Positions 55,884-64,000 of a stretch of DNA of 64,000 nt are shown here, piece by piece. Under the pieces are notes generated by a model. The model searched no databases. It had not been told where the DNA came from and saw nothing but the letters and a program-made list of their open reading frames with translations. Every line of letters starts with the position of its first letter. Positions within the stretch are counted from its first letter, which is position 1. Made by a program: the position numbers and the translations under genes. The DNA comes from Inhella crocodyli (GTDB lineage: Bacteria; Pseudomonadota; Gammaproteobacteria; Burkholderiales; Burkholderiaceae_C), in contig NZ_SACM01000005.1 of assembly GCF_004004565.1 (NCBI RefSeq), forward strand, positions 248,001 through 312,000, read 5' to 3'.

Positions 55884-57098
55884 ATGCGCATCTCGACCGC
55901 CAACACCTACAACAGCACCATCGCGCAGCTGCAGCGCCGCCAGCAAGAGCTGCAGCAGACGCAGATCCAGCTCACCTCGGGCAAGAAGGTGGCCGACGCC
56001 AGCGACGACCCGACGGGGGCGGCCCGCATCGAGCGCGCCATGGTCGCCATCGGCCGCGTGGACGCCAACCAGCGCGCGCTGGAGGCCAGCCGCAACAGCA
56101 TGAACCTGGCCGAATCCGCCATCGGCGACGCCAGCGAGATCCTGCAGCAGATCCGCGAGACCCTGGTGGCCTCGGGCAACGCCTCCTACGGCGACAGCGA
56201 GCGCCGCAGCCTGGCCGCCAAGATCGAGGGCCTGCGCGACCAACTGCTCGGCATCGCCAACCGGCCCGACGGCTCGGGTGGCTACGTCTTCAGCGGCCAG
56301 GGGGCCAGCCAGCCCCCCTTCCTGGACGAGGCCACCGGCGTGCGCTTCAACGGCGTGCCCGGCACGGTGCTCACCGGCAACCTGGACGACTTCGCCCTCA
56401 CCGTCGACGGCCGCCTGACCTGGGAGCAGGCGCGCAGCGGCAACGGCAGCTTCGTCACCACGCCGCTGCCCAACGCGGTCACCGGCCAACCGGCCACGAC
56501 CTGGATCGACGCCGGCCGCGTCACCGATCCCCAGGCGCTGACGGGCCACGACTACACGATCCAAATCGACGGAACCTCGGGCTTGTCCCAGGCCACCATC
56601 ACCGACGTGACCACCGGCACCGTGGTGGCCACCGTCTTCCCCTTCGAGCCCGGCAAGACCATCAACTTCGACGGCATGGCGGTCACGATCAGCGGCAAGG
56701 TCACCGACGGCGACCGCTTCGAGATCAAGCCCTCGGTCGCCGACCTGAACATCTTCGACGTGCTCGACCGCGTCGTCGGCGAGCTGCGCGTGCCCAACCG
56801 CAGCGCCGTCCAAATCCAGCAGGGCAATATCCTGGCCATCCGCGACCTGGATCAGTCCTTCGGCAACCTGCAAGAGGTGCGCAGCCTGGTCGGCGAGCGC
56901 CTCAATTTGCTGGACGGCACCGAGACCCGTTTGTCGGGCTTGAAGCTCTACAACCAGACCGAGCGCAGCGCCGCCGAGGACCTCGACATGACCGAGGCGA
57001 TCTCGCGATTCCAGATCCAACAGACCGGCTACGATGCAGCGCTCCGGTCGTATGCCGCCGTGCAACGACTCAGTTTGTTCCAGTACTTGAACTTCTGA
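55884..57098 (+). CDS. flgL: flagellar hook-filament junction protein FlgL (HAP3)
   Basis: A 404-residue flagellin-like protein that links FlgK to the filament. It starts MRISTANTYNSTIAQLQRRQQEL, has the DDPTGAARIERAM box, and ends with a flagellin-like helix (QQTGYDAALRSYAAVQRLSLF). It lies 16 bp after flgK and closes the structural cluster. Confidence 0.97.
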   Translation: MRISTANTYNSTIAQLQRRQQELQQTQIQLTSGKKVADASDDPTGAARIERAMVAIGRVDANQRALEASRNSMNLAESAIGDASEILQQIRETLVASGNASYGDSERRSLAAKIEGLRDQLLGIANRPDGSGGYVFSGQGASQPPFLDEATGVRFNGVPGTVLTGNLDDFALTVDGRLTWEQARSGNGSFVTTPLPNAVTGQPATTWIDAGRVTDPQALTGHDYTIQIDGTSGLSQATITDVTTGTVVATVFPFEPGKTINFDGMAVTISGKVTDGDRFEIKPSVADLNIFDVLDRVVGELRVPNRSAVQIQQGNILAIRDLDQSFGNLQEVRSLVGERLNLLDGTETRLSGLKLYNQTERSAAEDLDMTEAISRFQIQQTGYDAALRSYAAVQRLSLFQYLNF

Positions 57099-57150
57099 TG
57101 GGGTGTCGCCAGCGCGGCGCCCCGATGCGCCAGCCGGGAGCCACGTCGCG

Positions 57151-58311
57151 ATGAGTCTGAAGCACCCTGTTTTGGCCCACGTGGCCCTGGGATACGCCCC
57201 GCTGTACGACGCCCAGCGTCAGGTCATGGCCACGCGCCTGAGCCTGATCCCGCTCAAACCCGATGCGGCCTTCGAGCCCGCCGCCGTGCTCGCCGCCGTG
57301 GGCGATGCCTTCCCGGCCGAGTTCCGGCCCGGCATCGTCAACCTGCCCCACGAGGGCGCGCTCGCCGCCTTGCTGGCGGCGGACTTGCCCGCCCACCTGA
57401 GCGTCGAGGTGCCGGCGTTTTTGGCCGCCAGCCTCGGCGAGGCGCTGCAAGCGCGTCCCGGGCAGTTGCTCAAAGGCGTCGCCGAGGTCGGCCCCCTGCG
57501 CGCCGCCTTCAAGGCGGCCGAACTCGACCTGGACGACCTGCGCCGCGGCGCCACCGACCCCAACCAGCTGCCCCTGTGGTGCAACGTGGTGCGTTCCGGC
57601 GCCGAAGCCGCCGAAGCCTTTCAGCGCGGCGCCAAAGCCGTGTTCGGCCTGCCCGTCGACGGCGCCTTCGAGCCACCTCCGGGATCGCCAAAGGTCGAGG
57701 TGAGCGCCGACCTGCAGGTGCTGATGCAACTGATCGGGCAGGTCGACAAGGGCGAATCGCCCGACAAGCTCGAGGCCACGCTCAAGCGCGACCCCAGCCT
57801 GGCCTTCAAGCTGCTGCGCTACATGAACAGCGCCGCCTTCGGCCTGCCGGTGGAGGTGACCTCCTTCCGCCACGCCATGATGCTCCTGGGACTGGCCCGC
57901 TTGAAGCGCTGGCTGGCCCTGCTGCTGGCCACGGCCTGCAAGGACAGCACCATGCGACCCGTGATGTGGGCGGCCTTGCGCCGGGGCCTGCTGATGGAAG
58001 AGCTGGCCAAGGGCCTGAACGACCGCGAGGCCGCCGACGAAATGTTCATCTGCGGCCTGTTCTCCCTGCTCGACCACCTGCTCAAGACGCCCTTCGACAA
58101 GCTCTTGGCGTCCATCCCCTGCCCCGAGGGCGTCGTGCAGGCCTTGGTGCACCAGACCGGCCCGTACCAGCCCTACCTGGAGATGGCCAAGGCCATCGAA
58201 GGCGAGTCGATGTTCGACTACCGCAGCGCGGCCGAGGCCTTGATGCTGGGGCCCGCGGAGATCAACCACGCCGTGCTCAGCGCATTGGCCAAGGGCGCGC
58301 AACTGGATTGA
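57151..58311 (+). CDS. HDOD-domain signalling protein with degenerate EAL-like half
   Basis: A 386-residue protein. The N-terminal 180 residues resemble a degraded EAL phosphodiesterase (YuxH type) without catalytic residues, for example the EVPAFLAASLGE helix. The C-terminal HDOD domain (about 185-370) has LLRYMNSAAFGLP and FRHAMMLLGLARLKRWLALLL. HDOD proteins are non-catalytic adaptors in motility and c-di-GMP networks. GGGAG lies 11 bases before the ATG. It follows flgL by 52 bp. Confidence 0.88.
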   Translation: MSLKHPVLAHVALGYAPLYDAQRQVMATRLSLIPLKPDAAFEPAAVLAAVGDAFPAEFRPGIVNLPHEGALAALLAADLPAHLSVEVPAFLAASLGEALQARPGQLLKGVAEVGPLRAAFKAAELDLDDLRRGATDPNQLPLWCNVVRSGAEAAEAFQRGAKAVFGLPVDGAFEPPPGSPKVEVSADLQVLMQLIGQVDKGESPDKLEATLKRDPSLAFKLLRYMNSAAFGLPVEVTSFRHAMMLLGLARLKRWLALLLATACKDSTMRPVMWAALRRGLLMEELAKGLNDREAADEMFICGLFSLLDHLLKTPFDKLLASIPCPEGVVQALVHQTGPYQPYLEMAKAIEGESMFDYRSAAEALMLGPAEINHAVLSALAKGAQLD

Positions 58312-58324
58312 TGCAGCCACGCCG

Positions 58325-58696
58325 ATGAGCCCCCTGGACCCCGCCACCCTGTCGACCCTGCACGCGCTGGACCCCGACGGCAGCCGTGGCTTGTTGGGAC
58401 GGCTCGTCGACGCCTTCGACCGCACCCTGGCCCGGCAGTTGGCCGAGTTGGACGCGGCGTGGGACATCGGCCCCGACCTGCCCCGGTTGGGCCGCGCGGC
58501 CCACACCCTCAAGTCGGCCTGCGCGCACCTCGCGGCGCTGGACGCCGCCGCGCAGTGCCAGGCGGTGGAGCGGATGTGCCGGGATGCCCATGCCGCGGAC
58601 CTGTCCGAGGCGCTGACCCAAGTGCGCCAGCGCCTGCTCGACGCCCAAGCGGCCCTCCATGCCCTGCCCGGCTTGCGGGCCCCGGTGTCGTCCTAG
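58325..58696 (+). CDS. Hpt phosphotransfer domain protein
   Basis: A 123-residue single-domain histidine phosphotransferase. The phosphorylatable histidine is in AAHTLKSACAHL (about residue 60), within a four-helix bundle. It carries phosphate between a hybrid kinase and a response regulator. It precedes a REC-GGDEF-EAL gene by 9 bp, which has a receiver domain, so the two may exchange phosphate. Confidence 0.9.
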   Translation: MSPLDPATLSTLHALDPDGSRGLLGRLVDAFDRTLARQLAELDAAWDIGPDLPRLGRAAHTLKSACAHLAALDAAAQCQAVERMCRDAHAADLSEALTQVRQRLLDAQAALHALPGLRAPVSS

Positions 58697-58705
58697 GTTG
58701 CGCCC

Positions 58706-60919
58706 ATGAACGACGCCCCACGGCCCCGCCTGCTGCTCGTCGACGACGAGGAGGTGGCCCGCTTGCTGACCCAGGCGGCCTTGCAAGAACGGGGCTTCGT
58801 GGTCGACACCGTGGACAGCGGCGAGGCCGCCTTGGATTGGTTGGCGGTGCAGCAGCCCGACGCCGTGCTGCTCGACGCCCGCATGCCCGGCCTGGACGGC
58901 TTCGAAACCTGCGCGCGCATCCGCGAATTCATCGACCTCGACCAACTGCCGGTGCTGATGCTCACCGCGCTGGACGACGAGGCCTCGATCGAGCGCGCCT
59001 ACCAGGTCGGCGCCAACGACTTCTTCATCAAAGGCCCCCACTGGAGCCTGCTCGTGGGCCGGCTGCGTTACCTGCTGCGGGCTTCCCGCACCGTCAAGGA
59101 ACTGGCCCGTTCGAAAGAGCGCCTGGCCCGGGCGCAAGACCTGGCGCGCATGGGCAGCTTCGAATGGCACGACCGGGCGCAGGTCCTGAACCTCTCGGCC
59201 GAAGGACAGCGGGCGCTGGGCTTGCCCCTGGATGAAGCGCCGGGTCTGTTGGCCTTGGTGCAACTGGTGGCCCGTGCCGAGCGTCGCTTGTTCATTCGCC
59301 GCATGCGCGAACTGCACGCGCACAGCGGCATCCTCGTGACCGACGTGCCCCTGTGCCTGCCCGATGGGCGCCAGCGCATCGTGCACCTGGAGGTCGAGCC
59401 CGAGTACGCCTTCGAAGAGGGCAGCCCGCGCCGCGGCTTCAGCGGGGTGGTGCAAGACGTGACCGACCGCCGCCAGGCCGAGGACCGGATCCGCCAACTG
59501 GCCCACTTCGACGCCCTCACGGGGCTGCCCAACCGGCGCCAGCTCATTTGGCGCACCGACCGCGCCATCGAGGCCGCCCGCCGCCTGGGCCACCAGGTGG
59601 CGCTGCTGCTGATCGACCTGGACCGCTTCAAGAACGTCAACGACACCCTGGGCCACGCCGCAGGCGATGAGCTCTTGGTCGAGGTGTCGCGCCGGCTGCG
59701 CAGCTGCGTGCGGCATTCTGAGCAGGTGATCGAGGGCGCGCTCGAAGGCGGCGGCACGCGCGGTCACCGCAGCCTGGAGGCCGTGGGCCGCTTGGGCGGC
59801 GACGAGTTCGTGGCGCTGCTGCCCGAGGTGCAAGGACACGGCGACGCCGAGCGCGTGGCCCAGCGCATGCTGGAGGCCCTGCGCGAGCCGGTGTACGTCG
59901 GCGGCCAGGATTGCTTCGTCACCGCCAGCGTGGGCATCGCGCTCTTCCCCCGCGATGGCGCCAACGTGGCCGACATGATGCGCAACGCCGACATGGCGAT
60001 GTACACGGTCAAAGAACAGGGCCGCAACGCCTCGGCGCAGTTCAGCCCCCAGCTGGCCGCCCAGGGCCGGGCCCGCTTGGCGCTGGAATCCGCACTGCAC
60101 AAGGCCATCGAGCGCCACGAGCTGGTGCTGTACTACCAGCCCAAGGTGGACGTGCGCCAGGCCCGCATGGTGGGCGTGGAAGCGCTGATGCGCTGGCGGC
60201 GCGATGGCAAGCTGGTGCCGCCCAACGAGTTCATCCCCGTGGCCGAAGAGAGCGGGCTCATCGTGCCCATGTCGGACTGGGCCTTGGGGGAAGCGGCCCG
60301 CCAGGCCCAGGTGTGGGCCCAGGACTTCGACTTCGCCGAGGCCATCGCCGTCAACCTGCCCAACCGCCTGTTCGAGCGGGCCGACCTGGTCGAGCACATC
60401 CACCAGTGCGTGAACGCCCACGGCGTGCCGCACCGCAGCCTGCAACTCGAGATCACCGAGACCGGCTTGATGAAGGACTTGGAAAGCGTGATCCCCACGC
60501 TGCAGCGGCTCAACGAGGCCGGCGTCAAGATCTCCATCGACGACTTCGGCACCGGCTACTCCTCGCTCAGTTACCTGACCAGCCTGCCGCTGTCGGAGCT
60601 CAAGATCGACCGCAGTTTCGTCAAAGACCTGGGCAGCTCCCCGCAGAGCTCTGCCGTCGTCACCGCCATCTTGGCCCTGGCCCGCTCGCTGGGACTGCGG
60701 GTGGTGGCCGAAGGCGTCGAGACCATCCGACAAATGGAAGTGCTGCACCGGCTGGGCTGCCGGGTGATGCAAGGCTTCTTGTTCGCCAAGCCCATGCCCC
60801 CCGACGAGATCCCCACTTGGTTGGCCACCACCGTGCTGCCGCGCCAGGCCGAGTGGATCGCCTCCAGCACCCTTGAACGCGGCGGCGACGCCGCTCGCCC
60901 CTTGGCAGCGAGACCCTGA
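58706..60919 (+). CDS. response regulator with PAS-like, GGDEF and EAL domains
   Basis: A 737-residue c-di-GMP enzyme. A receiver domain (1-125) has the acidic pair VDDEEV and D53 or its neighbour in LLDARMPG. A PAS-like region follows (about 150-255). The GGDEF domain (about 265-450) has an intact GGDEF preceded by an extra loop of about 20 residues (EGALEGGGTRGH). The EAL domain (about 465-720) has EALMRWR, DDFGTGYSS and VVAEGVET. Both activities are therefore possible and phosphorylation may choose between them. Confidence 0.94.
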   Translation: MNDAPRPRLLLVDDEEVARLLTQAALQERGFVVDTVDSGEAALDWLAVQQPDAVLLDARMPGLDGFETCARIREFIDLDQLPVLMLTALDDEASIERAYQVGANDFFIKGPHWSLLVGRLRYLLRASRTVKELARSKERLARAQDLARMGSFEWHDRAQVLNLSAEGQRALGLPLDEAPGLLALVQLVARAERRLFIRRMRELHAHSGILVTDVPLCLPDGRQRIVHLEVEPEYAFEEGSPRRGFSGVVQDVTDRRQAEDRIRQLAHFDALTGLPNRRQLIWRTDRAIEAARRLGHQVALLLIDLDRFKNVNDTLGHAAGDELLVEVSRRLRSCVRHSEQVIEGALEGGGTRGHRSLEAVGRLGGDEFVALLPEVQGHGDAERVAQRMLEALREPVYVGGQDCFVTASVGIALFPRDGANVADMMRNADMAMYTVKEQGRNASAQFSPQLAAQGRARLALESALHKAIERHELVLYYQPKVDVRQARMVGVEALMRWRRDGKLVPPNEFIPVAEESGLIVPMSDWALGEAARQAQVWAQDFDFAEAIAVNLPNRLFERADLVEHIHQCVNAHGVPHRSLQLEITETGLMKDLESVIPTLQRLNEAGVKISIDDFGTGYSSLSYLTSLPLSELKIDRSFVKDLGSSPQSSAVVTAILALARSLGLRVVAEGVETIRQMEVLHRLGCRVMQGFLFAKPMPPDEIPTWLATTVLPRQAEWIASSTLERGGDAARPLAARP

Positions 60920-62787
60920 TGCCCGAGATGTCCCCCGCCCAACTGGCCAAGCAAGCGCTGCGGCGCATCGCCGTGTCCAAGCTGGAGCCCACGCCCGACA
61001 ACTACGCGAAGGCCTACGCGGCCGAAGCCGCCGAGGCCGGCCAGCCCGTGGCGGACACCACCGCCCTGCCGGAGCGCGCCCTGCCGGCCCTGCAGCGCCT
61101 GCTGCTCTGGGTCGGCGATCCGACCGAGCGTCAAACCCTGGCCCAGGCCCTGCGCCAGTCCAATTGGGACGAACTGCAGCGCCTGACCGAGCGCTTGGTC
61201 GCCGCCGACGGCCCCGCCGCGCAAGGCGAGGCGTGGTCGCACACCGTCGAGCGGCTGGTGCGGGGCCTGGAGCGCGGCGGCAAGGTCTGGACCCTGGCCC
61301 GCAAGAAAGACGGGCTGCAGCGCGTGCTCAACGCCAACAAGGGCGACAGCGCCCGGCTGGTGCGCCGCCTGCGCCAACTGGTGCAAAGCTGGGACGCCGA
61401 CACCGGCAGCGAGGCCGGCGTCGACACCCGCAGCGAGGAGCCGGGCGGCACGCCCAGCCAGTTCCTGGACGAGCTCGAGAACGACGACAGCCCGCCCGTG
61501 CGGGAAGAACTGAGCGAATCGGAACGCATCGCCCTGGCCCCCATGGACGAGGCCGATGCGCCGGCGGCCACCTCCTCCCGGTGGCCCCAGGCCGGACAGG
61601 CCCTGCACAGCACCGTGCAGGCGGCCCTGGCCCCCTTGGAGCAGGCCTTGGCGCACGAGGCCCACATCACGGAGCTGAGCACGGCGCTGGACGCCGCCCA
61701 CAGCGCCTTGCAGGCCCACCCCGACAGCGCCGAGCAGGCCCAGGCCGTCACGGCGCTGTGCGAACGGGCCCGCCGCACCCTGGGGCACCGCCAGCAGTTG
61801 TTGACCCAGCTCGGCGGCCTGTGCCAGGAGCTGAGCAGCAGCCTCGTGGAGCTGAGCGAAGACGACAGCTGGGCCCAAGGCCAGGCCCACGTCATGGCCG
61901 ACGCCCTGGCCCAAGGGCTGACCCCACGCGCCGTGCGCTCGGTGGCCGAGCGCTTGGCCGCAACCCGGGAGCGCCAGCGTGGCCTGCGCGAAGAGCGCAG
62001 CCAGGCCCGCGACGCCCTCAAGGGCCTGATCCACACCCTGCTCGCCGAGATCGGCCAGCTCAGCCAGCACACCGACCGCTTCAGCCAGCACATGGGTCGC
62101 TATGCCGAGGTCATCGAGCAGGCCGACACCCTGGAAAGCCTGACCGGTGTGGTGCGGGAGATGGTGGAGGAAAGCCGCAGCGTGCACGAACTCGTGCAGC
62201 AGACCCAGCACCGCTTGCACCAAGAGAACGAGCGCGCCCAGGCCCTGAGCCAGCGCGTGCAAGACCTGGAGGGCGAGCTGCAGCGCCTGGCCAACGAGGT
62301 GCAGACCGACCAGCTCACCCGCGTGGCCAACCGCCGCGGGCTGATCGCCGCCTTCGACGGCGCGCAAAGCCAGCAGGCCCGCGACGGCCAGCCCCTGGCC
62401 CTGGCCTTGTTGGACATCGACAACTTCAAGAAGCTCAACGACACCCTCGGCCACGCGGCCGGCGACGAGGCCCTGAAGAACTTGGCCAGCCGCGTCCAAG
62501 CCATCCTGCGCCCGGGCGACCTGGTGGCGCGCTACGGCGGGGAGGAGTTCGTGCTGGTGCTGCCCGCCACGCCGCTGGACGAAGCCACCCAGGTGCTGGG
62601 CCGCCTGCAGCGCTCGCTGTCGGCCAGCCTGTTCATGCACGAAGGCCAAGACGTGTTCGTCACTTTCTCGGCCGGGGCCACCCTGTACCGGCCGGGCGAG
62701 TCGCTGGAACAGGCCTTGGACCGCGCCGACGAAGCCCTGTACGAGGCCAAACGCAGCGGCAAAAACCGCACCTGCGTGGCGCCCTGA
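60919..62787 (+). CDS. diguanylate cyclase with long coiled-coil N-terminus
   Basis: A 622-residue protein. The first 450 residues are helical, with acidic/Ala-rich and coiled-coil stretches (RERQRGLREERSQARDALKG) and no transmembrane segment. The GGDEF domain (about 455-615) has an intact GGEEF and a DNFKKLNDTLGH region, so it should make c-di-GMP. Its ATG overlaps the upstream stop (TGATG), so it is coupled to the REC-GGDEF-EAL gene. Confidence 0.93.
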   Translation: MPEMSPAQLAKQALRRIAVSKLEPTPDNYAKAYAAEAAEAGQPVADTTALPERALPALQRLLLWVGDPTERQTLAQALRQSNWDELQRLTERLVAADGPAAQGEAWSHTVERLVRGLERGGKVWTLARKKDGLQRVLNANKGDSARLVRRLRQLVQSWDADTGSEAGVDTRSEEPGGTPSQFLDELENDDSPPVREELSESERIALAPMDEADAPAATSSRWPQAGQALHSTVQAALAPLEQALAHEAHITELSTALDAAHSALQAHPDSAEQAQAVTALCERARRTLGHRQQLLTQLGGLCQELSSSLVELSEDDSWAQGQAHVMADALAQGLTPRAVRSVAERLAATRERQRGLREERSQARDALKGLIHTLLAEIGQLSQHTDRFSQHMGRYAEVIEQADTLESLTGVVREMVEESRSVHELVQQTQHRLHQENERAQALSQRVQDLEGELQRLANEVQTDQLTRVANRRGLIAAFDGAQSQQARDGQPLALALLDIDNFKKLNDTLGHAAGDEALKNLASRVQAILRPGDLVARYGGEEFVLVLPATPLDEATQVLGRLQRSLSASLFMHEGQDVFVTFSAGATLYRPGESLEQALDRADEALYEAKRSGKNRTCVAP

Positions 62788-63092
62788 CCGAATGCCCTTG
62801 GGCCAACGAGCGCACCGGCCCCGCTTCAGAATCCCAACGCGCGACTTTTGTCACTCCCCAAGGTGTCAGGCTTCCCTCAGAAAGGGGGGGTCTCTGGCCC
62901 CCCCTGATCACAAAATGCGCGGGTTGTCCCGTAGCGCGCGCGGCTTGGCGCCTGGGTGGGTGCCAAATCGCCTGTCCAACAAGCACTTGCGCCCTTTTTT
63001 TCAAGTCCAACGCCCCCAGCCCGGTTCGGCGGGTGCCCGCCAGCAGCGCGAATGAATTCGCACCGCAGCGCACCCCGCCCCCGGCATCGACC
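62788..63092. other. gene-free gap before the TolC gene, with a G7/C7 hairpin
   Basis: No gene is visible. A perfect 7-bp G/C hairpin (62884-62890 with 62898-62904, 7-base loop) lies in the middle, without a T run directly after it, so it is not a standard terminator. A T7 run occurs near 62995-63001. The TolC promoter must be here. Confidence 0.6.
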
Positions 63093-64000
63093 ATGACGCA
63101 CCCCCGCTCGCTGCTGCTCTCCCTGCTCTTGACGGCCTGGCTGCCCGCCGCCCAGTCCCAAGACCTCGCCGCCTACAAGGCCGTGGCCGAGAAAGCCCTG
63201 GCCACGAGCCCCGAGGTCACGGCCCGCTGGAACGCCTACCAGGCCGCGCTGGAAGGCCTGGGCGCCGCCCGCGCCGCGCGGGGCCCACGCGTGGACCTGC
63301 GCGCCGAAGCCGGCCAGGAGCGCTTCAACTACGACGCCGCGCCCAGCAGCAAGCTGGCCCGCAGCGGCGCCAGCCTGACCCTGACGCAGGTCCTGTGGGA
63401 CGGCCTGGGCACGCAGCGCGACATCGAGCGCAGCTCGCACGAACGCCTGGGCCGCTACTTCGACCTGCTGGACGCCAGCGAAACCACCGCCCTGGAGGCC
63501 GTGCGTGCCCTGGTGGACGTGCAACGCATGCGCCGCATGGTGGCCTTGGCCGATGAGAACGTGGCCGAGCACCGCAAGGCCCTTCAGAAGATCGAATCCC
63601 GCGTCAAGGCCGGTGTCGGCCGCGGCGTGGACCTGGAGCAGGCCCAGGCCCGCCTGGCCCTGGCCGAGTCCAACCTGATCACCGAGCGCGCGAACCTGCA
63701 CGACGTGGTGGCCCGCTACCAGCGCGTGGTGGGCGAAGCCCCGTCGCGCCAAGTGGCGCCCCTGGCCCCGCTGGACGCCCAACTGCCCGCCACGGCCACC
63801 GCCGCCGTGCAGCAGGCCGTGGGCCAGCACCCCGCCATCCGCGCCGGCGTGGCGTCGATGCAAGCGGCGGAGTTCGCTGTCAAGACGCGCGAATCCGCGC
63901 TGCAACCGCGCGTGGAGTTCCGCGCCAGAACCGGTCGCGGCCACAACTACAACGGCCTGGAAGGCCGCCGTGGCGACAGCGGCGCCGAGGTGGTGCTGAA
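63093..64000 (+). CDS. TolC-family outer-membrane channel protein (3' end cut by the window)
   Basis: At least 302 residues of an outer-membrane efflux or type I secretion channel. A signal peptide (about 1-22) is followed by two long helices (QDLAAYKAVAEKALATSPEV and a repeat-related helix), a G-x-G loop and the pattern of alternating helical coils typical of TolC/LapE. The final part lies beyond 64000. Partners such as an ABC transporter and membrane-fusion protein are expected downstream. The start has no strong ribosome binding site. Confidence 0.88.
   Translation, partial: MTHPRSLLLSLLLTAWLPAAQSQDLAAYKAVAEKALATSPEVTARWNAYQAALEGLGAARAARGPRVDLRAEAGQERFNYDAAPSSKLARSGASLTLTQVLWDGLGTQRDIERSSHERLGRYFDLLDASETTALEAVRALVDVQRMRRMVALADENVAEHRKALQKIESRVKAGVGRGVDLEQAQARLALAESNLITERANLHDVVARYQRVVGEAPSRQVAPLAPLDAQLPATATAAVQQAVGQHPAIRAGVASMQAAEFAVKTRESALQPRVEFRARTGRGHNYNGLEGRRGDSGAEVVL

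Noticed and set aside
53897-55906. A 669-residue minus-strand frame
   Set aside because: Antisense to flgK, identified by both terminal coil motifs.
58277-60772. An 831-residue minus-strand frame
   Set aside because: Antisense to the Hpt and REC-GGDEF-EAL genes, whose GGDEF and EAL motifs are intact.
62877-63944. A 355-residue minus-strand frame over the TolC gene start
   Set aside because: The plus strand has a signal peptide and TolC helices; the minus frame has none of a protein's features.

Overview
The window is a contiguous, GC-rich stretch of a betaproteobacterial chromosome. It is most probably from Burkholderiales, near the Leptothrix/Rubrivivax/Inhella/Roseateles group. I infer this from gene content: DUF3460 next to scpA, a DUF1841 gene, aceE-aceF-lpdA with a lipoyl domain on E3, folD followed by an M3 peptidase, hemF-nadD-rsfS-rlmH, a PEP-CTERM protein, and a polar-flagellum flg cluster with flgN/flgM/flgA divergent from flgBCDEFGHIJKL. 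Genes are tightly packed, with many ATGA/GTGA stop-start overlaps. The high GC leaves very long open frames antisense to almost every gene; these are not genes.

Layout. 0.2-2 kb: a protein of about twelve Gly/Ala-rich solenoid repeats. 2-8.3 kb: the pyruvate dehydrogenase operon on the minus strand (aceE, aceF, lpdA) with a textbook terminator. 8.4-11.6 kb: a divergent PAS histidine kinase and FixJ-type regulator. 11.6-16 kb: folD, an oligopeptidase A-like peptidase, a PHP phosphatase and a YciO-family protein. 16-17.9 kb: a minus-strand operon ybaK-plsY-rid-glutaredoxin. 17.9-20.8 kb: a proline-rich anchored protein, an alpha/beta hydrolase, a TonB-C protein and a DUF481-like outer-membrane protein. 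20.8-26.6 kb: a housekeeping minus-strand run (yebC, purD, a small membrane protein, a PlsC-like acyltransferase, hemF, nadD, rsfS, rlmH). 26.7-30.3 kb: a HerA-like ATPase, then a LytS/LytTR pair. 30.3-31.2 kb: a lower-GC patch with two broken small genes. 31.25-38 kb: glnS, a PEP-CTERM protein, a SnoaL-like protein, a small Cys protein, dusC and minCDE. 38.04-38.83 kb: a gene-free segment with a four-copy 15-bp repeat and DnaA-box-like sites. 38.8-44.9 kb: metG, a SulP transporter, DUF3460, scpA, a LuxR-type regulator and DUF1841.

44.9-57.1 kb is the flagellar rod/hook cluster. flgN, flgM and flgA run left; flgB-flgL run right. flgM has a very good sigma-28 promoter. From 57.15 to 62.8 kb, in the same direction, lie four signalling genes: HDOD, Hpt, REC-GGDEF-EAL and GGDEF. 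They probably link c-di-GMP and phosphorelay signalling to motility. The window ends inside a TolC-family outer-membrane channel gene.

Most of the window is ordinary conserved core genome. The parts that merit a second look are the repeat/DnaA-box intergenic segment before metG, the low-GC patch with a nonsense-interrupted and a frameshifted gene, the solenoid protein, the histone-H1-like tail on RsfS, and structured leaders at flgI and glnS. I saw no tRNA, rRNA, CRISPR array, transposase or prophage gene.
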